Part shown: in pieces, positions 1-8,423 of the stretch
Position numbering within the stretch: the stretch's first letter is position 1
Layout of the letters: every line of letters starts with the position of its first letter
Source: Archangium violaceum
Lineage (GTDB): Bacteria > Myxococcota > Myxococcia > Myxococcales > Myxococcaceae
Reading direction: 5' to 3'
NCBI RefSeq assembly: GCF_016859125.1
Contig: NZ_CP069338.1
Location: forward strand, 3,436,501-3,500,500
DNA length: 64,000 bases
Translations under genes and position numbers: made by a program
Notes under the pieces: generated by a model
Databases searched by the model: none
Seen by the model: only the letters and a program-made list of their open reading frames with translations
Told to the model about the DNA's origin: nothing

Positions 1-470
1 AGGGCCTCGCTCCAGCCCAGGGGGGAGCCGGGGACGCCGACGGACAGGCCACTGGTGACGAACGCGTCGAAGGGAATGGGCGCGCCGTCCTCGTACAGGC
101 GCGAGCGCTCCAGCGCCCGGGGTGCCGTCTCCCGGTGGTCCAGGGTGACGACGCGCTTGTCCTTCGCGATGTAGGCCACCAGGAAGCCGCCACCGCCGAT
201 GCCACAGGAGTACGGGTCCGTGACGCCGAGCACGCTGGCGGCGGCCACGGCGGCGTCCACGGCGTTGCCTCCGGACGCGAGGAGCTCGATGGCGGCGGCG
301 GTGGCGCGCACGTCCACGGTGGCGGCGGCGCCTCCGCGTCCGGTGGCGGTGGGCGTGGGGGCTGGGGAGGCGAGCGGCCGGGCGTCCGACACGGGCGCCG
401 GAGCGGTGGCGCAACCCGTGCCCATCGCCAGACACAGCGAGGCACTGACGGAGAAGAGGAGTCTTCGCAT
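1..470 (-). CDS. ggt: Gamma-glutamyltranspeptidase, N-terminal part (runs off left edge)
   Basis: Gamma-glutamyltransferases are Ntn-hydrolases that cleave glutathione and other gamma-glutamyl compounds outside the cytoplasm. About 156 residues are visible. The protein opens with a lipoprotein signal (MRRLLFSVSA, then Cys20 after MGTG), so it is probably tethered to a membrane. After a Pro/Ala linker come the family hallmarks: ASGGNAVDAAVAAASVLGV, then GIGGGGFLVAY and LDHRETAPRAL. The autocatalytic Thr and small subunit lie beyond the window. The ATG at 470 is divergent from the gene starting at 680, and 209 bases separate them. Family assignment is firm; substrate preference cannot be read from this part. 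Confidence 0.9.
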   Translation of the reverse strand, partial: MRRLLFSVSASLCLAMGTGCATAPAPVSDARPLASPAPTPTATGRGGAAATVDVRATAAAIELLASGGNAVDAAVAAASVLGVTDPYSCGIGGGGFLVAYIAKDKRVVTLDHRETAPRALERSRLYEDGAPIPFDAFVTSGLSVGVPGSPLGWSEA

Positions 471-679
471 GAGGGCGAAGGCTATCAGCCTCCCCGCTCG
501 TACGCGGGTGATGCGCACCGCACACGTGTCCCTCCCATGTGTCGGGTTTCTGGCGGGGCGCGAGGGGGGTGGATGTTTCGGAGGGATGTGGGTTCCTACC
601 ATGCATGCCCATGTAGGCATGGGCGGGGAGGTGGCCGAGGCCCCGGGCGCGTGTGCGCGGTTTTTCGCCGGGAGGACGC

Positions 680-1228
680 ATGAACCCTTCGCTCTGGACA
701 GTCCGCGACGGACCTCGAGACCTGGCGCCGCTCGTCCTGGACGAGGAGCGCGAGGCGTCCCAGGCGGTGGCGCGCGCCTTCTCGCGGTGCGGCTTCTCCG
801 CGGACGAGTGGCGGGCGCTCCACGACTCGCCCCTGCGGGCCTTCCTCTGGGTGGCCACCGCGGATGGCCCGGTGCGCCCGCGTGAGCGCGAGGCCTGCCG
901 GCGGGTGCTCGGGGCGGGGCGCTTCTCCCTCAGTCCGCTGGTGGGCCGCATCTGCGGCGAGGCCCTGCTCCAGCTCGACGTGCTCGGGCCGGAGCGCCTG
1001 GGCGAGGCGCCGGACCTGGACGTCCTGCGTCCGCTGTGTCAGCGCGTGGCGGACCGGCTGGGGCTCGGCGAGGCCGCGCGTCTCCAACAGTTCCTCCTGG
1101 ACGTGGGCTGGCGCGTGGCGAGGGCCTCCAACGGATTGCTCGGCGTCGTGGGGTGTGTGCGCCGGGAGGAGCGCCAGGCGCTCGCGTCGCTCGAGGAGGC
1201 GCTGGGGCCGCTGCACGGGGGCGGCTGA
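680..1228 (+). CDS. Conserved hypothetical protein, possibly TerB-like
   Basis: A 182-residue soluble protein without signal peptide or membrane segment. It is predicted to be mostly helical and is rich in Arg, Leu and Glu. The stretch FLWVATADGPVRPREREAC (from about residue 55) resembles the helix-turn-acidic segment of TerB-like proteins, in which an acidic residue follows a D-G pair. This is only a weak resemblance and no function is assigned. The ATG at 680 is preceded by GGGAGGA; an in-frame GTG at 653 lacks such a site. It sits alone between the divergent ggt gene and the convergent site-2 protease gene. Confidence 0.6.
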   Translation: MNPSLWTVRDGPRDLAPLVLDEEREASQAVARAFSRCGFSADEWRALHDSPLRAFLWVATADGPVRPREREACRRVLGAGRFSLSPLVGRICGEALLQLDVLGPERLGEAPDLDVLRPLCQRVADRLGLGEAARLQQFLLDVGWRVARASNGLLGVVGCVRREERQALASLEEALGPLHGGG

Positions 1229-1261
1229 GGGCGGGCCGGGTGCTCGAGCCGCCCGAGGTGC

Positions 1262-2413
1262 TCAGGTGGGCGACTCGCGCTCGCGGGGACCGAGCCCCCA
1301 CGGGCCCCGGGTGTTGGTGTCCTCCAACTCGCGCAGCTCCATGCCCCGCATCACGTCCTCCTGGGTGACGGTGCCCACCAGCACGCCCTCGTGCACCACG
1401 GGCAGCTGTGGCAGCCGGCGCTGGCCCATCTCCTTCAAGGCCTCCCAGGCGGTGGCGTCCGGGGAGAGCTCGGGCACGGGCACGGCCAGCTCGCGCGCCC
1501 GCACCTGGGCTCGCCGTGGCACGGGCACCTGCCGCACGCTCGCCAGCGTCACCAGCCCCACCACGCGCCCCTCCTCCACCACGGGCAGGGCCCTCCGCCG
1601 CTCCGTCCGCATGCGCTCGGCCACCTCCTCCAGCGTCGCCCCCGCCTCCACCACCGCCGTGCGCGCCACCATCAGCTCGCGCACGTGCACCCGGTTGAGC
1701 AGGGATTGCACCAGCACCTCGCGCGACTCGCCCTCCGCCCCCATGAAGACGAAGAAGGCGATGATGATCAGGATGAAGTTGCCGCCGAGCAGGCCCACCA
1801 GCCCGAAGAGCACGGCGAAGCCCTTGCCCACCGCTCCCGCCACCCGCGTGGCACGCACGCGGCCGAGCCTCCCGGTGAGCAGCGCGCGCAGGATGCGGCC
1901 CCCGTCCATGGGGAAGGCCGGCAGCAGGTTGAAGACGCCGAGGAAGACGTTGAGGTAGCCCAGGTAGAAGACGGCGAATTGCAGGTTGAAGGAGCGTGCC
2001 CCCTCCAGCAGCACGTAGCTGGCCAGGAAGAGCCCGCCCAGCACGAGGCTGGTGACGGGGCCCGCCAGCGCCATGAGCGCCTCGTGCCGCGAGCCCTGGG
2101 GCATCCGGCTGATGCGCGACACGCCTCCAATCATCAACAGGGTGATGTCGGAGACCTCGCCTCCCTTGCGCAGGGCGTAGATGGAGTGGGCCAGCTCGTG
2201 CACGAGCACGGCGAGGAAGAGCGCCACCGCGAGCCCCAACCCCCATATCAGGGGATGGCCCACGAGCCGCTCGGGGGGCACCTCGGCCGCCTCGGCGGCG
2301 CTGCGGAAGGCCTGTCCGAAGAGCCAGGCCAGGAAGGGCAGCACCAACAGGAAGGAGTAGTGCACCCGGATGGGAATGCCCCGCAGGGTGGCGATTTTGA
2401 AGGCTCCGCGCAC
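1262..2413 (-). CDS. Site-2 protease family (M50) membrane metalloprotease with CBS pair
   Basis: An intramembrane zinc metalloprotease of the M50B/S2P-like class with a C-terminal regulatory CBS pair, about 383 residues. HELAH at residues 72-76 is the HExxH zinc site, and NLLPAFPMDGGR at 162-173 supplies the third ligand Asp and the second active-site helix. Four to six hydrophobic segments lie in residues 18-215. Two CBS repeats follow (about 228-285 and 305-360), suggesting control by a nucleotide ligand as in other S2P-CBS proteins. I chose the GTG at 2413 because AGAGG lies six bases upstream; an in-frame ATG at 2461 would add 16 residues. It is followed upstream by another CBS gene (2540-2974) on the same strand, so the two may share regulation. 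Confidence 0.85.
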   Translation of the reverse strand: MRGAFKIATLRGIPIRVHYSFLLVLPFLAWLFGQAFRSAAEAAEVPPERLVGHPLIWGLGLAVALFLAVLVHELAHSIYALRKGGEVSDITLLMIGGVSRISRMPQGSRHEALMALAGPVTSLVLGGLFLASYVLLEGARSFNLQFAVFYLGYLNVFLGVFNLLPAFPMDGGRILRALLTGRLGRVRATRVAGAVGKGFAVLFGLVGLLGGNFILIIIAFFVFMGAEGESREVLVQSLLNRVHVRELMVARTAVVEAGATLEEVAERMRTERRRALPVVEEGRVVGLVTLASVRQVPVPRRAQVRARELAVPVPELSPDATAWEALKEMGQRRLPQLPVVHEGVLVGTVTQEDVMRGMELRELEDTNTRGPWGLGPRERESPT

Positions 2414-2539
2414 GTGACACCTCTTTGAGGGAAAGGTGGGGTTCCTGGTGGGCGGAACCATCCAGCCGGAGGGCGATGGGATGGCCCCTGGCCGGAGGGC
2501 GGGCTGGCCTCGGGAACGGACGGGGCCCGCCCGTCACCT

Positions 2540-2974
2540 TCAGATGGAGGAGCTGGCGGGCTCGGAGATGCCCTCGAGGGCCTCGCCCACCTTCTTCTCG
2601 CTCGTCTCGCCGGACAGGTCTCCCAGTGCGACGATGCCCACCAGCTTCTTGTCGTGGTCCACCACGATGAAGCGGCGGATCTGCTTCTCCTTCATCCGGT
2701 TGAGGATGTCGTCGGCGTCATCGTCGTCGAAGCAGTACTGGATGCCGGAGGTCATCACGTCGGACACCTGGGTGGTGTTGGGGTCCTTCCCCAGGGCAAT
2801 CGCCCGCACGACGATGTCGCGGTCGGTAATCATCCCCAGCACGCGCTGGCCGTCACACACGGGGATGGGACCCACGTTGAGGCTGCGCATCTTCTCCGCG
2901 GCGTCGCGGAGGGTGTCGTTGGGGTTGATGACCTCCACGTCGCGCGTCATCACTTCACGAATCATCTTGGCCAT
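2540..2974 (-). CDS. CBS domain protein (stand-alone pair)
   Basis: A 144-residue cytoplasmic protein made of two CBS motifs (about residues 7-60 and 72-125) and a short acidic/Ser tail. Stand-alone CBS pairs bind adenine nucleotides and act as energy sensors or modulators of partner proteins. Typical features are VMTRDVEVINPNDTLRDAAE, then ITDRDIVVRAIA in repeat 1 and VMTSGIQYCFDDDDADDIL in repeat 2. A clean AAGGAGC precedes the ATG. It lies upstream of the CBS-containing protease on the same strand with 126 bases between them, so a functional link is plausible but not shown. Confidence 0.85.
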   Translation of the reverse strand: MAKMIREVMTRDVEVINPNDTLRDAAEKMRSLNVGPIPVCDGQRVLGMITDRDIVVRAIALGKDPNTTQVSDVMTSGIQYCFDDDDADDILNRMKEKQIRRFIVVDHDKKLVGIVALGDLSGETSEKKVGEALEGISEPASSSI

Positions 2975-3242
2975 GGCCGCTCCTTGGGTTGGGGGCCGCG
3001 GGGTGTCGGCTCCCCTTCCGCCAAACCGTGGGGAGCATCCCGGCGGGGGGCAACGCGGGTCGGGGCCGTCCTCCCGGAGAGCGTCCGAGCGGTCGCGGAG
3101 CCCCGGCCCGTTCCGGTGCGGAGGCGGGTCCCCCTGGGGGCCGGCGCGCGAGTGCCCCTCATGAAGGTGGGCGGGCCCGACGGGGGCCCGAGGAGGGGAG
3201 CGGCGCCTGCCTGGACGCTCGCGGGTTCCCCGTCCCCGGGAC

Positions 3243-3653
3243 TCAGGCCGGGGCCACCCACTGGCCCGGCTTGGGCGCGTCGCGCCAGACGTGACGGCCG
3301 GTGTCCGGATCCTTGTGGAAGCGCATGAAGTCCCCCAGGCCGGTGTCGAGCGCGCGCGCGTCGAGCACCTCGGCCACCTTGCCGATGAGATGGAGCACCT
3401 CGTCCCCCTCGCCGTGGACGAGCAGCTTCACGCGGGGCGTCGGCTCCCAGGGGCCGAGCTCGAAGGTGATGGAGAAGCCGTCACCGTGGAAGAAGCCCTC
3501 GGCGAGCGTGGGGAAGACGATGGAGGGCAGGGCCTCGTGCAGCCGGCGGATGACGACCTCGCGCGGGCCGAGCGGCGGAGGTGACCAACCCTCGGGGAAG
3601 TCCCTCACCGAGTCGAAGCCAGCGGCGCCCATCAAATAGATGATCCAGCTCAT
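3243..3653 (-). CDS. Hypothetical protein
   Basis: A 136-residue protein that I do not recognise. It has no clear signal peptide; the N-terminus MSWIIYLMGAAGF is hydrophobic but short. The body is mixed alpha/beta with several aromatic residues (FHGDGFSITFELGPWEPTP; DFMRFHKDPDTGRHVWRDA). It looks like a folded cytoplasmic protein of the kind common and unannotated in myxobacteria. GAGGTG stands seven bases before the ATG. It is divergent from the propeller lipoprotein gene; 221 bases separate them. Confidence 0.6.
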   Translation of the reverse strand: MSWIIYLMGAAGFDSVRDFPEGWSPPPLGPREVVIRRLHEALPSIVFPTLAEGFFHGDGFSITFELGPWEPTPRVKLLVHGEGDEVLHLIGKVAEVLDARALDTGLGDFMRFHKDPDTGRHVWRDAPKPGQWVAPA

Positions 3654-3835
3654 GCGACACCTCGTGATTCATCATCTTCGGAAGGACACCCTACGCGAGG
3701 TGTCTGACATTGAGGGGCGTCGTCCGGACGCGGGGATGTGGTGTCCACCACCCGGCGGTCGACCCGGACGGGGGGCGCACGGGGCCGCGAGCGGAATGGG
3801 GACGGAAATCCGGTTCAAAAAAACGGCGGGGTCCT

Positions 3836-3867
3836 CCCATTCAGGGGGTGTCGGACACCTGAATGGG
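3836..3867. promoter_or_regulatory. Inverted repeat ahead of propeller lipoprotein gene
   Basis: CCCATTCAGG (3836-3845) is mirrored by CCTGAATGGG (3858-3867). The inner bases TGTC/GACA can extend the stem if three G are bulged. The right arm overlaps an in-frame ATG at 3863 and ends just before the GGGAGAG Shine-Dalgarno. It may be an operator for the divergent promoters or a leader hairpin. There is no T-run, so it is a poor terminator. Confidence 0.4.
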
Positions 3868-3874
3868 AGAGAAC

Positions 3875-4852
3875 TTGAACCTGTTGAATGTGATTCGTGT
3901 TGGATGCCTGGCCCTGCTGACGGCCAGTGGCGTGCTCACCGCGTGTGGCGGGCGGGGAGTCGAGTGGGTACGCGCGGACAGCAAGACCACGCAGTCGCTC
4001 ACGGCGATCCACGGTAGCGGTGCCAGCGATATCTGGGCGGTGGGGGAGCTGGGGACCACCATCCACTGGGATGGAAGGAGCTGGAGCGCGGTGGAGTCGG
4101 GAACGAGCGTGGACCTGAGCGCGGTGTGGACCGTGGGGCCCCGGGACGCGTGGGCGGTGGGCCAGCAGGGCGTGGTGTTGCACTGGGATGGAAGCCGCTG
4201 GTCCCGGGTGGACGTCGGGTCCTCCAATCGTCTCACGGGAGTCTGGGCCAGCGGTCCGGACGATGTCTGGGTGACGCTGGATACCGGCGTCATGATTCGC
4301 GGGGCCCTGCACTTCGATGGGAAGACCTGGGCGGTGCGAGTCTTTCCCGGCTCGTCGATGTGGGCGGCGAACCAGGTGTGGGGCTCGGGGCCGGGGGATG
4401 TCTGGGTTTCCCAGACGGAGGGCGACAAGCTGATGCACTGGACGGGCTCGGCGTGGAGTGCCGTGCCCCTGGAGATCGGCTCGTATCCGGATGTCCTGGA
4501 CCTGACGGGAACGGCGTCCGGCGAGATGTGGATGCTCTGTGAGTTGGTCGGGGACCGGAGGGTGGTCCGCAAGGACGGGAACGGCTGGACGCTGCTGCCC
4601 GCGGAGGAGACGGACTTCCCGCTGCTCGGCAACGGGTGGATCGGTGTGTGGGGCTCGGGAGCTCAGGCGTGGACGGTGGGCGAGCTCGGCACCATCTTCC
4701 ACTTCGACGGAGAGACGTGGCTCGAGGAGCGCGAGGAGGACCTGTACGGGGGACTCACGTTCCGCGATGTCTGGGGCGCGAGCGAGACGGATGTCTGGGC
4801 CGTCGGCGAGGAGGGCGTCGTGATGCGGAGGACTCCGCCCTCGTCGTCTTGA
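3875..4852 (+). CDS. Secreted beta-propeller-type lipoprotein
   Basis: A lipoprotein of about 325 residues with an uncleaved N-terminal core LALLTASGVLTAC, where the Cys is the lipidation site. The rest is built of repeats of about 40-45 residues with the signature (V/I)WGSGxxDxWAVG...(L/I)HWDGxxW. Clear copies start near IHGSGASDIWAVG, VWTVGPRDAWAVG, VWASGPDDVWV, VWGSGPGDVWV, VWGSGAQAWTVG and VWGASETDVWAVG. Such W-rich repeats are very common in myxobacterial surface lipoproteins and predict a six- or seven-bladed propeller. The TTG at 3875 follows GGGAGAG and gives a normal lipoprotein leader; an ATG at 3863 lies inside a hairpin arm. Function is unknown; binding at the cell surface is inferred. 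Confidence 0.75.
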   Translation: MNLLNVIRVGCLALLTASGVLTACGGRGVEWVRADSKTTQSLTAIHGSGASDIWAVGELGTTIHWDGRSWSAVESGTSVDLSAVWTVGPRDAWAVGQQGVVLHWDGSRWSRVDVGSSNRLTGVWASGPDDVWVTLDTGVMIRGALHFDGKTWAVRVFPGSSMWAANQVWGSGPGDVWVSQTEGDKLMHWTGSAWSAVPLEIGSYPDVLDLTGTASGEMWMLCELVGDRRVVRKDGNGWTLLPAEETDFPLLGNGWIGVWGSGAQAWTVGELGTIFHFDGETWLEEREEDLYGGLTFRDVWGASETDVWAVGEEGVVMRRTPPSSS

Positions 4853-4879
4853 GACACTCCGCGTGGTTTAACGCCGCGC

Positions 4880-5959
4880 ATGGGTGTGATGCTCCGGTGT
4901 GCGTTCTTCCTGTTGCTCGTCGGTGGTCCGGCGCTCGCCGGGCCACGGCCCGAGTCCCGTTGGGGCCTGCGCTGGAATGGCGCGCCCGGGTGCATCCAGG
5001 CGGCGCCGCTCGCCCGGGCGGTGGAGGCGCGGCTGGGGCGCCCGGTGTTCGGGCCCGAGCCCGGGTTCCTCATCGACGGGGTGCTCGAGCGCGGCGGGCC
5101 CTCGGGGTGGAAGGCGAGGCTGTCGCTCGTGGACGCGCGGGGCAACGTGCTCGGCAGCCGCGAGGTCTCCACGCCGGAGGCGGCCTGCACCGCCATCGAG
5201 CCCCGCCTGCTGCTGGTGATCGCCGTGATGATCGATCCCTCGGCGGCGTTCGCGCGCCCCGCTCCCGCGAGCCCGCCGGAGCCGGAGCGCGCGCCCGAGC
5301 CGGAGCGTCCGCAGGAGCCCATGGCCTCCGAGCCTCCGCCACCCTCCGCGCCCGCCGTCCCCCGGGTCGCGCCTCCGCCGGAGACCGCGCGGAGTCGCAT
5401 TCAACCGGGGCCACCGGCGCCACGCGGCTCGGGCACGGTGCTCACGGCGGCGGCCACGGGCTCGGTGGGAGGGGGTTTCGGGGTGGCGCCCGGCATCTCC
5501 GGCACCGCCTGGTTCTCTCCTGGTGGATGGCCGTGGCTGCTCCGGCTGGCCCTGGCGCCCTACGCCGGCTACGAGAAGGACGGGGGCCGCCTGGCCCTGG
5601 TGACGTCCGTGGCGGAGGGAGGCGTGTGCCCGGTGTCCTGGGCGGACGGGGCGTGGTCCGCGTCCGGCTGCGCCACGGCCACGTTCTCGCTGGTGTTCGC
5701 CTACAGCGTGGGCTTCGAGCAGGGCCGGCTCGAGCCAATCATTCGAGGAGACCTGGGCCCGCGCGCCCGGCTGGAGAGGAGGCTGGGCGAGCGCACGGCG
5801 CTCCACGTGGGCCTGGGGGCGGGGTTCGGCTGGCTGCGTCCGACGGTGCGGCTGCTCAAGCCGGACGGGACGGCGGAGGATCTGCGGTTGGGCCTGCCGG
5901 TGCAGGTGACGCTGGACGTGGGCGTTTCGTTTCTCGGGCCCTGGGGAGGGATGGGGTAG
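4880..5959 (+). CDS. Secreted hypothetical protein of the sigma-factor locus, probable outer-membrane barrel
   Basis: A 359-residue protein with a Sec signal peptide (LRCAFFLLLVGGPALAG). An N-terminal domain (about residues 25-120) contains a pair of Cys and ends in a region rich in Val/Ile. A Pro/Glu-rich linker follows (about 125-180), then a C-terminal Gly-rich domain with alternating hydrophobic residues that could form a beta barrel (about 185-359). It is followed 24 bases later by an ECF sigma factor and its partner. The same three-gene order is often seen in myxobacteria, which suggests that this protein belongs to the envelope function controlled by the sigma factor. No catalytic motif is seen. 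Confidence 0.6.
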   Translation: MGVMLRCAFFLLLVGGPALAGPRPESRWGLRWNGAPGCIQAAPLARAVEARLGRPVFGPEPGFLIDGVLERGGPSGWKARLSLVDARGNVLGSREVSTPEAACTAIEPRLLLVIAVMIDPSAAFARPAPASPPEPERAPEPERPQEPMASEPPPPSAPAVPRVAPPPETARSRIQPGPPAPRGSGTVLTAAATGSVGGGFGVAPGISGTAWFSPGGWPWLLRLALAPYAGYEKDGGRLALVTSVAEGGVCPVSWADGAWSASGCATATFSLVFAYSVGFEQGRLEPIIRGDLGPRARLERRLGERTALHVGLGAGFGWLRPTVRLLKPDGTAEDLRLGLPVQVTLDVGVSFLGPWGGMG

Positions 5960-5983
5960 GGTCGGGCGCTGGTTCCCCTGCCG

Positions 5984-6502
5984 ATGATGCCGCGCCCCGA
6001 CTTCCAACGGGTGTACGCCGAGAACGCGCCGTTCATGTGGCGCACGCTGCGCCGGCTGGGCGTGCGGGACGCGGACCTGGAGGACGTGTGCCAGGAGGCG
6101 TTCGTGGTGGTGCACCGGCGCCTGTCGGACTTCGATGGGAGCGCGGCGGTGCGCACGTGGCTGTTCGGCATCTGCCGGCGCGTGGCATCGGACTACCGGA
6201 GGCGGGCGCACATCCGCCGGGAGACGGCCGCCGAGGAGCTGCCGGAAGGAGCGCAGGCGCCGGAGCAGGTGGAGGTGGTGGCGCGCAAGCAGGCGAGGGT
6301 GCTGCTGGATCGGATCCTCGACGAGCTGGACGAGGACAAGCGGGCGGTGTTCGTGCTCTTCGAGCTCGAGCAATGGCCGATGGCGGAGGTGGCGCGGGCG
6401 GTGGGGTGTCCGTTGCAGACGGCGTACTCGCGGCTGTACGCGGGGCGCGAGCACGTGAAGCAGGCGGTGGCCCGGGCCCGGGCGGAAGGAGGCGAGTCAT
6501 GA
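5984..6502 (+). CDS. RNA polymerase sigma factor, sigma-70 family (ECF)
   Basis: A 172-residue ECF sigma factor. Region 2 is at about residues 10-75 (RLGVRDADLEDVCQEAFVVV, then SAAVRTWLFGICRRVASDYR). Region 4 is at about 108-160 (LDELDEDKRAVFVLFELEQW, then ARAVGCPLQTAYSRLYAGRE), a normal helix-turn-helix for the -35 element. There is no extra C-terminal domain. Start is the first of two adjacent ATG codons; no strong Shine-Dalgarno is seen. Its TGA overlaps the next ATG by four bases (ATGA), so the sigma factor and the following membrane protein are translationally coupled, as expected for a sigma/anti-sigma pair. Confidence 0.9.
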   Translation: MMPRPDFQRVYAENAPFMWRTLRRLGVRDADLEDVCQEAFVVVHRRLSDFDGSAAVRTWLFGICRRVASDYRRRAHIRRETAAEELPEGAQAPEQVEVVARKQARVLLDRILDELDEDKRAVFVLFELEQWPMAEVARAVGCPLQTAYSRLYAGREHVKQAVARARAEGGES

Positions 6503-7275
6503 ATCCACGCGAGCCCGTGCGCCTGCTGGAGCAGGACTCCGAGGCCTCGGACGAGCTGCGCGAGTTGCTCGGTGCGGCGCGCCTGGACGAGCCCTCGGCC
6601 GAGCAGCTCGCCTCGCTGGCGGGGAAGCTGGGGCCGCTGCTCGGACCGCCGGGGGGAGCACCGCCGACGGCGCCTCCATCGGGAGGGACGTCCTCCGCCT
6701 CGGGGAGCGTGGTGCCGGCGGCAGCGCCCGGAGTGAAGGGGAAGGTGCTCGCGGGAGTGGCGGTGGCGGTGCTCGCGGGAGGCAGCTTCCAGGCGGGCCG
6801 TCTCTTCGAGCGGGAGCGAGCGGAGACCCGCGCGGTGGAGCCCGTGGCGGCGCTCACCCGGCCCACGCCCGAGCCGGCGCGAGTGGAAGCCGCTCCGCCC
6901 GAGCCCGCTCCGCCCGAGCCCGCTCCGCCCGAGCCCGTGACGCCGAGGGCGTCCGCCGCGCCCACGCCCCGGGTCCCGCGCGCACGAGCGCCCGAGGCTC
7001 CACCCCTGGACGAGGAGCTCGCGCTGCTGGAGGGGGCCTATCAGGCACTCCAGAGAGGGGAGGCGGCGGAGGCGCTCGCGGAGGCGGAGCGGCATGCGGT
7101 GCGCTTCCCCTCGGGGGCACTGGCGCAGGAGCGGGAGGTGCTGGCCATCGACGCGCTGGTGAGGATGGGACGCCGCGCGGAGGCGGGGGCGCGCGCCGGG
7201 GCCTTCCGGGCCCGCTACCCGACGTCCACGCATTGGGTGCGTATCCAGGGCCTGCTGTCCGGCACGAAGCCCTGA
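6499..7275 (+). CDS. Single-pass membrane protein coupled to the sigma factor, probable anti-sigma factor
   Basis: A 258-residue protein. The N-terminal 70 residues are acidic and could bind the sigma factor. One transmembrane segment (KVLAGVAVAVLAGGSFQAG, about residues 83-101) follows. The periplasmic part has a Pro-rich linker containing three repeats of PEPAPPE, and a C-terminal helical domain (EELALLEGAYQALQRGEAAE and following) like a short TPR pair. No zinc-binding anti-sigma HxxxCxxC motif is present, so the anti-sigma role is inferred from topology, the four-base overlap with the sigma gene, and the common occurrence of this order in myxobacteria. Confidence 0.65.
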   Translation: MNPREPVRLLEQDSEASDELRELLGAARLDEPSAEQLASLAGKLGPLLGPPGGAPPTAPPSGGTSSASGSVVPAAAPGVKGKVLAGVAVAVLAGGSFQAGRLFERERAETRAVEPVAALTRPTPEPARVEAAPPEPAPPEPAPPEPVTPRASAAPTPRVPRARAPEAPPLDEELALLEGAYQALQRGEAAEALAEAERHAVRFPSGALAQEREVLAIDALVRMGRRAEAGARAGAFRARYPTSTHWVRIQGLLSGTKP

Positions 7276-7315
7276 GCGCTGTTGAACGCGGAGTGGGCGC
7301 GCTGAGCGACGCCAT

Positions 7316-7352
7316 CCCCTCTCCCTCCGGGAGAGGGCCGGGGTGAGGGTAT
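7316..7352 (+). repeat. 37-base REP-like repeat, copy 1
   Basis: CCCTCTCCC and GGGAGAGGG form a nine-base stem around TCC, followed by a G-rich tail ending GGTGAGGGTAT. It lies between the putative anti-sigma gene and the AraC-type gene. Other copies are at 8340-8376, 31604-31640 and 63159-63195, all in the same orientation. Confidence 0.85.
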
Positions 7353-7440
7353 TGCGAGCCTGGAGCTCCACAATCGCAATATCTGTCAGGTCATCAGTGG
7401 ATGAGGCCGGTACCTTGAGGAGCGTCAAGGGGACACTTCA

Positions 7441-8325
7441 TTGAGTGCGGCGAACGCGGACGAATACCTCGCCAGATTCCGAAGGGTGCTCGAGTACATC
7501 GACGCGCACCTGGAGGAGGAGCTGAGCGTGGAGCGGCTCGGCCGCGTGGCGGCCTTCTCGAAGTTCCACTTCCACCGGCAGTTCTCCGAGCTCTTCGGGA
7601 TGGGCGTATACGAGTACGTCCAGATGCAGCGCCTGAAGAGGGCCGCGTACCAGCTCGCCTTCCGGGCGCAGCAGTCGATCCTCGAGGTCGCGTTGGCGAG
7701 CGGCTACGAGGGCCCGGAGGCGTTCGCACGTGCCTTCAAGAAGCGGGTGGGGCAGACGCCCTCGGAGTTCAGGAAGCAGCCGCGGTGGGAGCCCTGGCGC
7801 ACGACGTACCAACCGTTGAGCGAGCTGAGGAACCATCACATGAAACCCACACATCAGGCGGAGCAGGTGAAGGTCGTCGTCTTCCCGGACACGAAGGTCG
7901 CGGCGCTCGAGCATCGAGGAGAGCCGCGGCGGGTGGGAGACTCCGTGCGGACATTCATCGCCTGGCGCAAGCAGCACGGGTTGCCGCCGAGACTCAGCGC
8001 CACCTTCAACATCCTCCACGACAACCCGGAGGAGGTGGCACCGGAGGACTACCGCTTCGACATCTGCGCGGCCACGGAGCGCGAGGTGAAGGAGAACACG
8101 TTCGGGGTGGTGGAAAAGAGCATCCCGGGAGGGCGGTGCGCGGTGCTGAGGCACGCGGGCTCGGACGAGACGCTGGGGGCGAGCATCCGGTACCTGTACG
8201 CGGAGTGGCTGCCGGGGAGCGGCGAGGAGCCGCGGGACTTCCCACTGTTCCTCCAGCGCGTCCGCTTCTTCCCGGACGTGCCGGAGCACGAGGCCGTCAC
8301 GGACATATTCCTGCCGCTGAAGTAG
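7441..8325 (+). CDS. AraC-family regulator with GyrI-like effector domain
   Basis: A 294-residue transcription regulator of the Rob/SoxS-with-GyrI layout. The AraC-type double helix-turn-helix is N-terminal (about residues 10-110): SVERLGRVAAFSKFHFHRQF is HTH1 and ILEVALASGYEGPEAFARAF is HTH2, followed by the usual PSEFR. A GyrI-like small-molecule-binding domain fills residues about 135-290. These proteins typically respond to hydrophobic drugs or quinone-like ligands. TTG at 7441 is the start: AAGGGG is eight bases upstream and no ATG is available at the domain boundary. Targets are unknown; the gene stands alone between two copies of the 37-base repeat. Confidence 0.88.
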   Translation: MSAANADEYLARFRRVLEYIDAHLEEELSVERLGRVAAFSKFHFHRQFSELFGMGVYEYVQMQRLKRAAYQLAFRAQQSILEVALASGYEGPEAFARAFKKRVGQTPSEFRKQPRWEPWRTTYQPLSELRNHHMKPTHQAEQVKVVVFPDTKVAALEHRGEPRRVGDSVRTFIAWRKQHGLPPRLSATFNILHDNPEEVAPEDYRFDICAATEREVKENTFGVVEKSIPGGRCAVLRHAGSDETLGASIRYLYAEWLPGSGEEPRDFPLFLQRVRFFPDVPEHEAVTDIFLPLK

Positions 8326-8339
8326 CTCGTTGAGTTGCT

Positions 8340-8376
8340 CCCTCTCCCCCTGGGAGAGGGCGGGGGGTGAGGGTAT
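8340..8376 (+). repeat. 37-base REP-like repeat, copy 2
   Basis: Same element as at 7316-7352 with a slightly different loop: CCCTCTCCC, CCT, GGGAGAGGG, then the GGTGAGGGTAT tail. It lies between two convergent genes (the AraC-type gene ending at 8325 and the minus-strand gene ending at 8424), where its hairpin could end transcripts. Confidence 0.85.
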
Positions 8377-8423
8377 GCATCTCCGTGCTCCTGGCCGTGT
8401 CCAAGAACCGCGCGGACCGGCCC

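Noticed and set aside
595-617. Near-palindrome CCTACCATG...CATGTAGG in the ggt divergent region
   Set aside because: Only four-base arms on each side once the mismatch is counted; not strong enough to list as an operator.
4636-6498. Long + frame upstream of the sigma-coupled membrane protein
   Set aside because: Arg/Gly/Ala-rich translation typical of the wrong frame over the propeller, barrel and sigma genes; only 6499-7275 of this frame is a gene.
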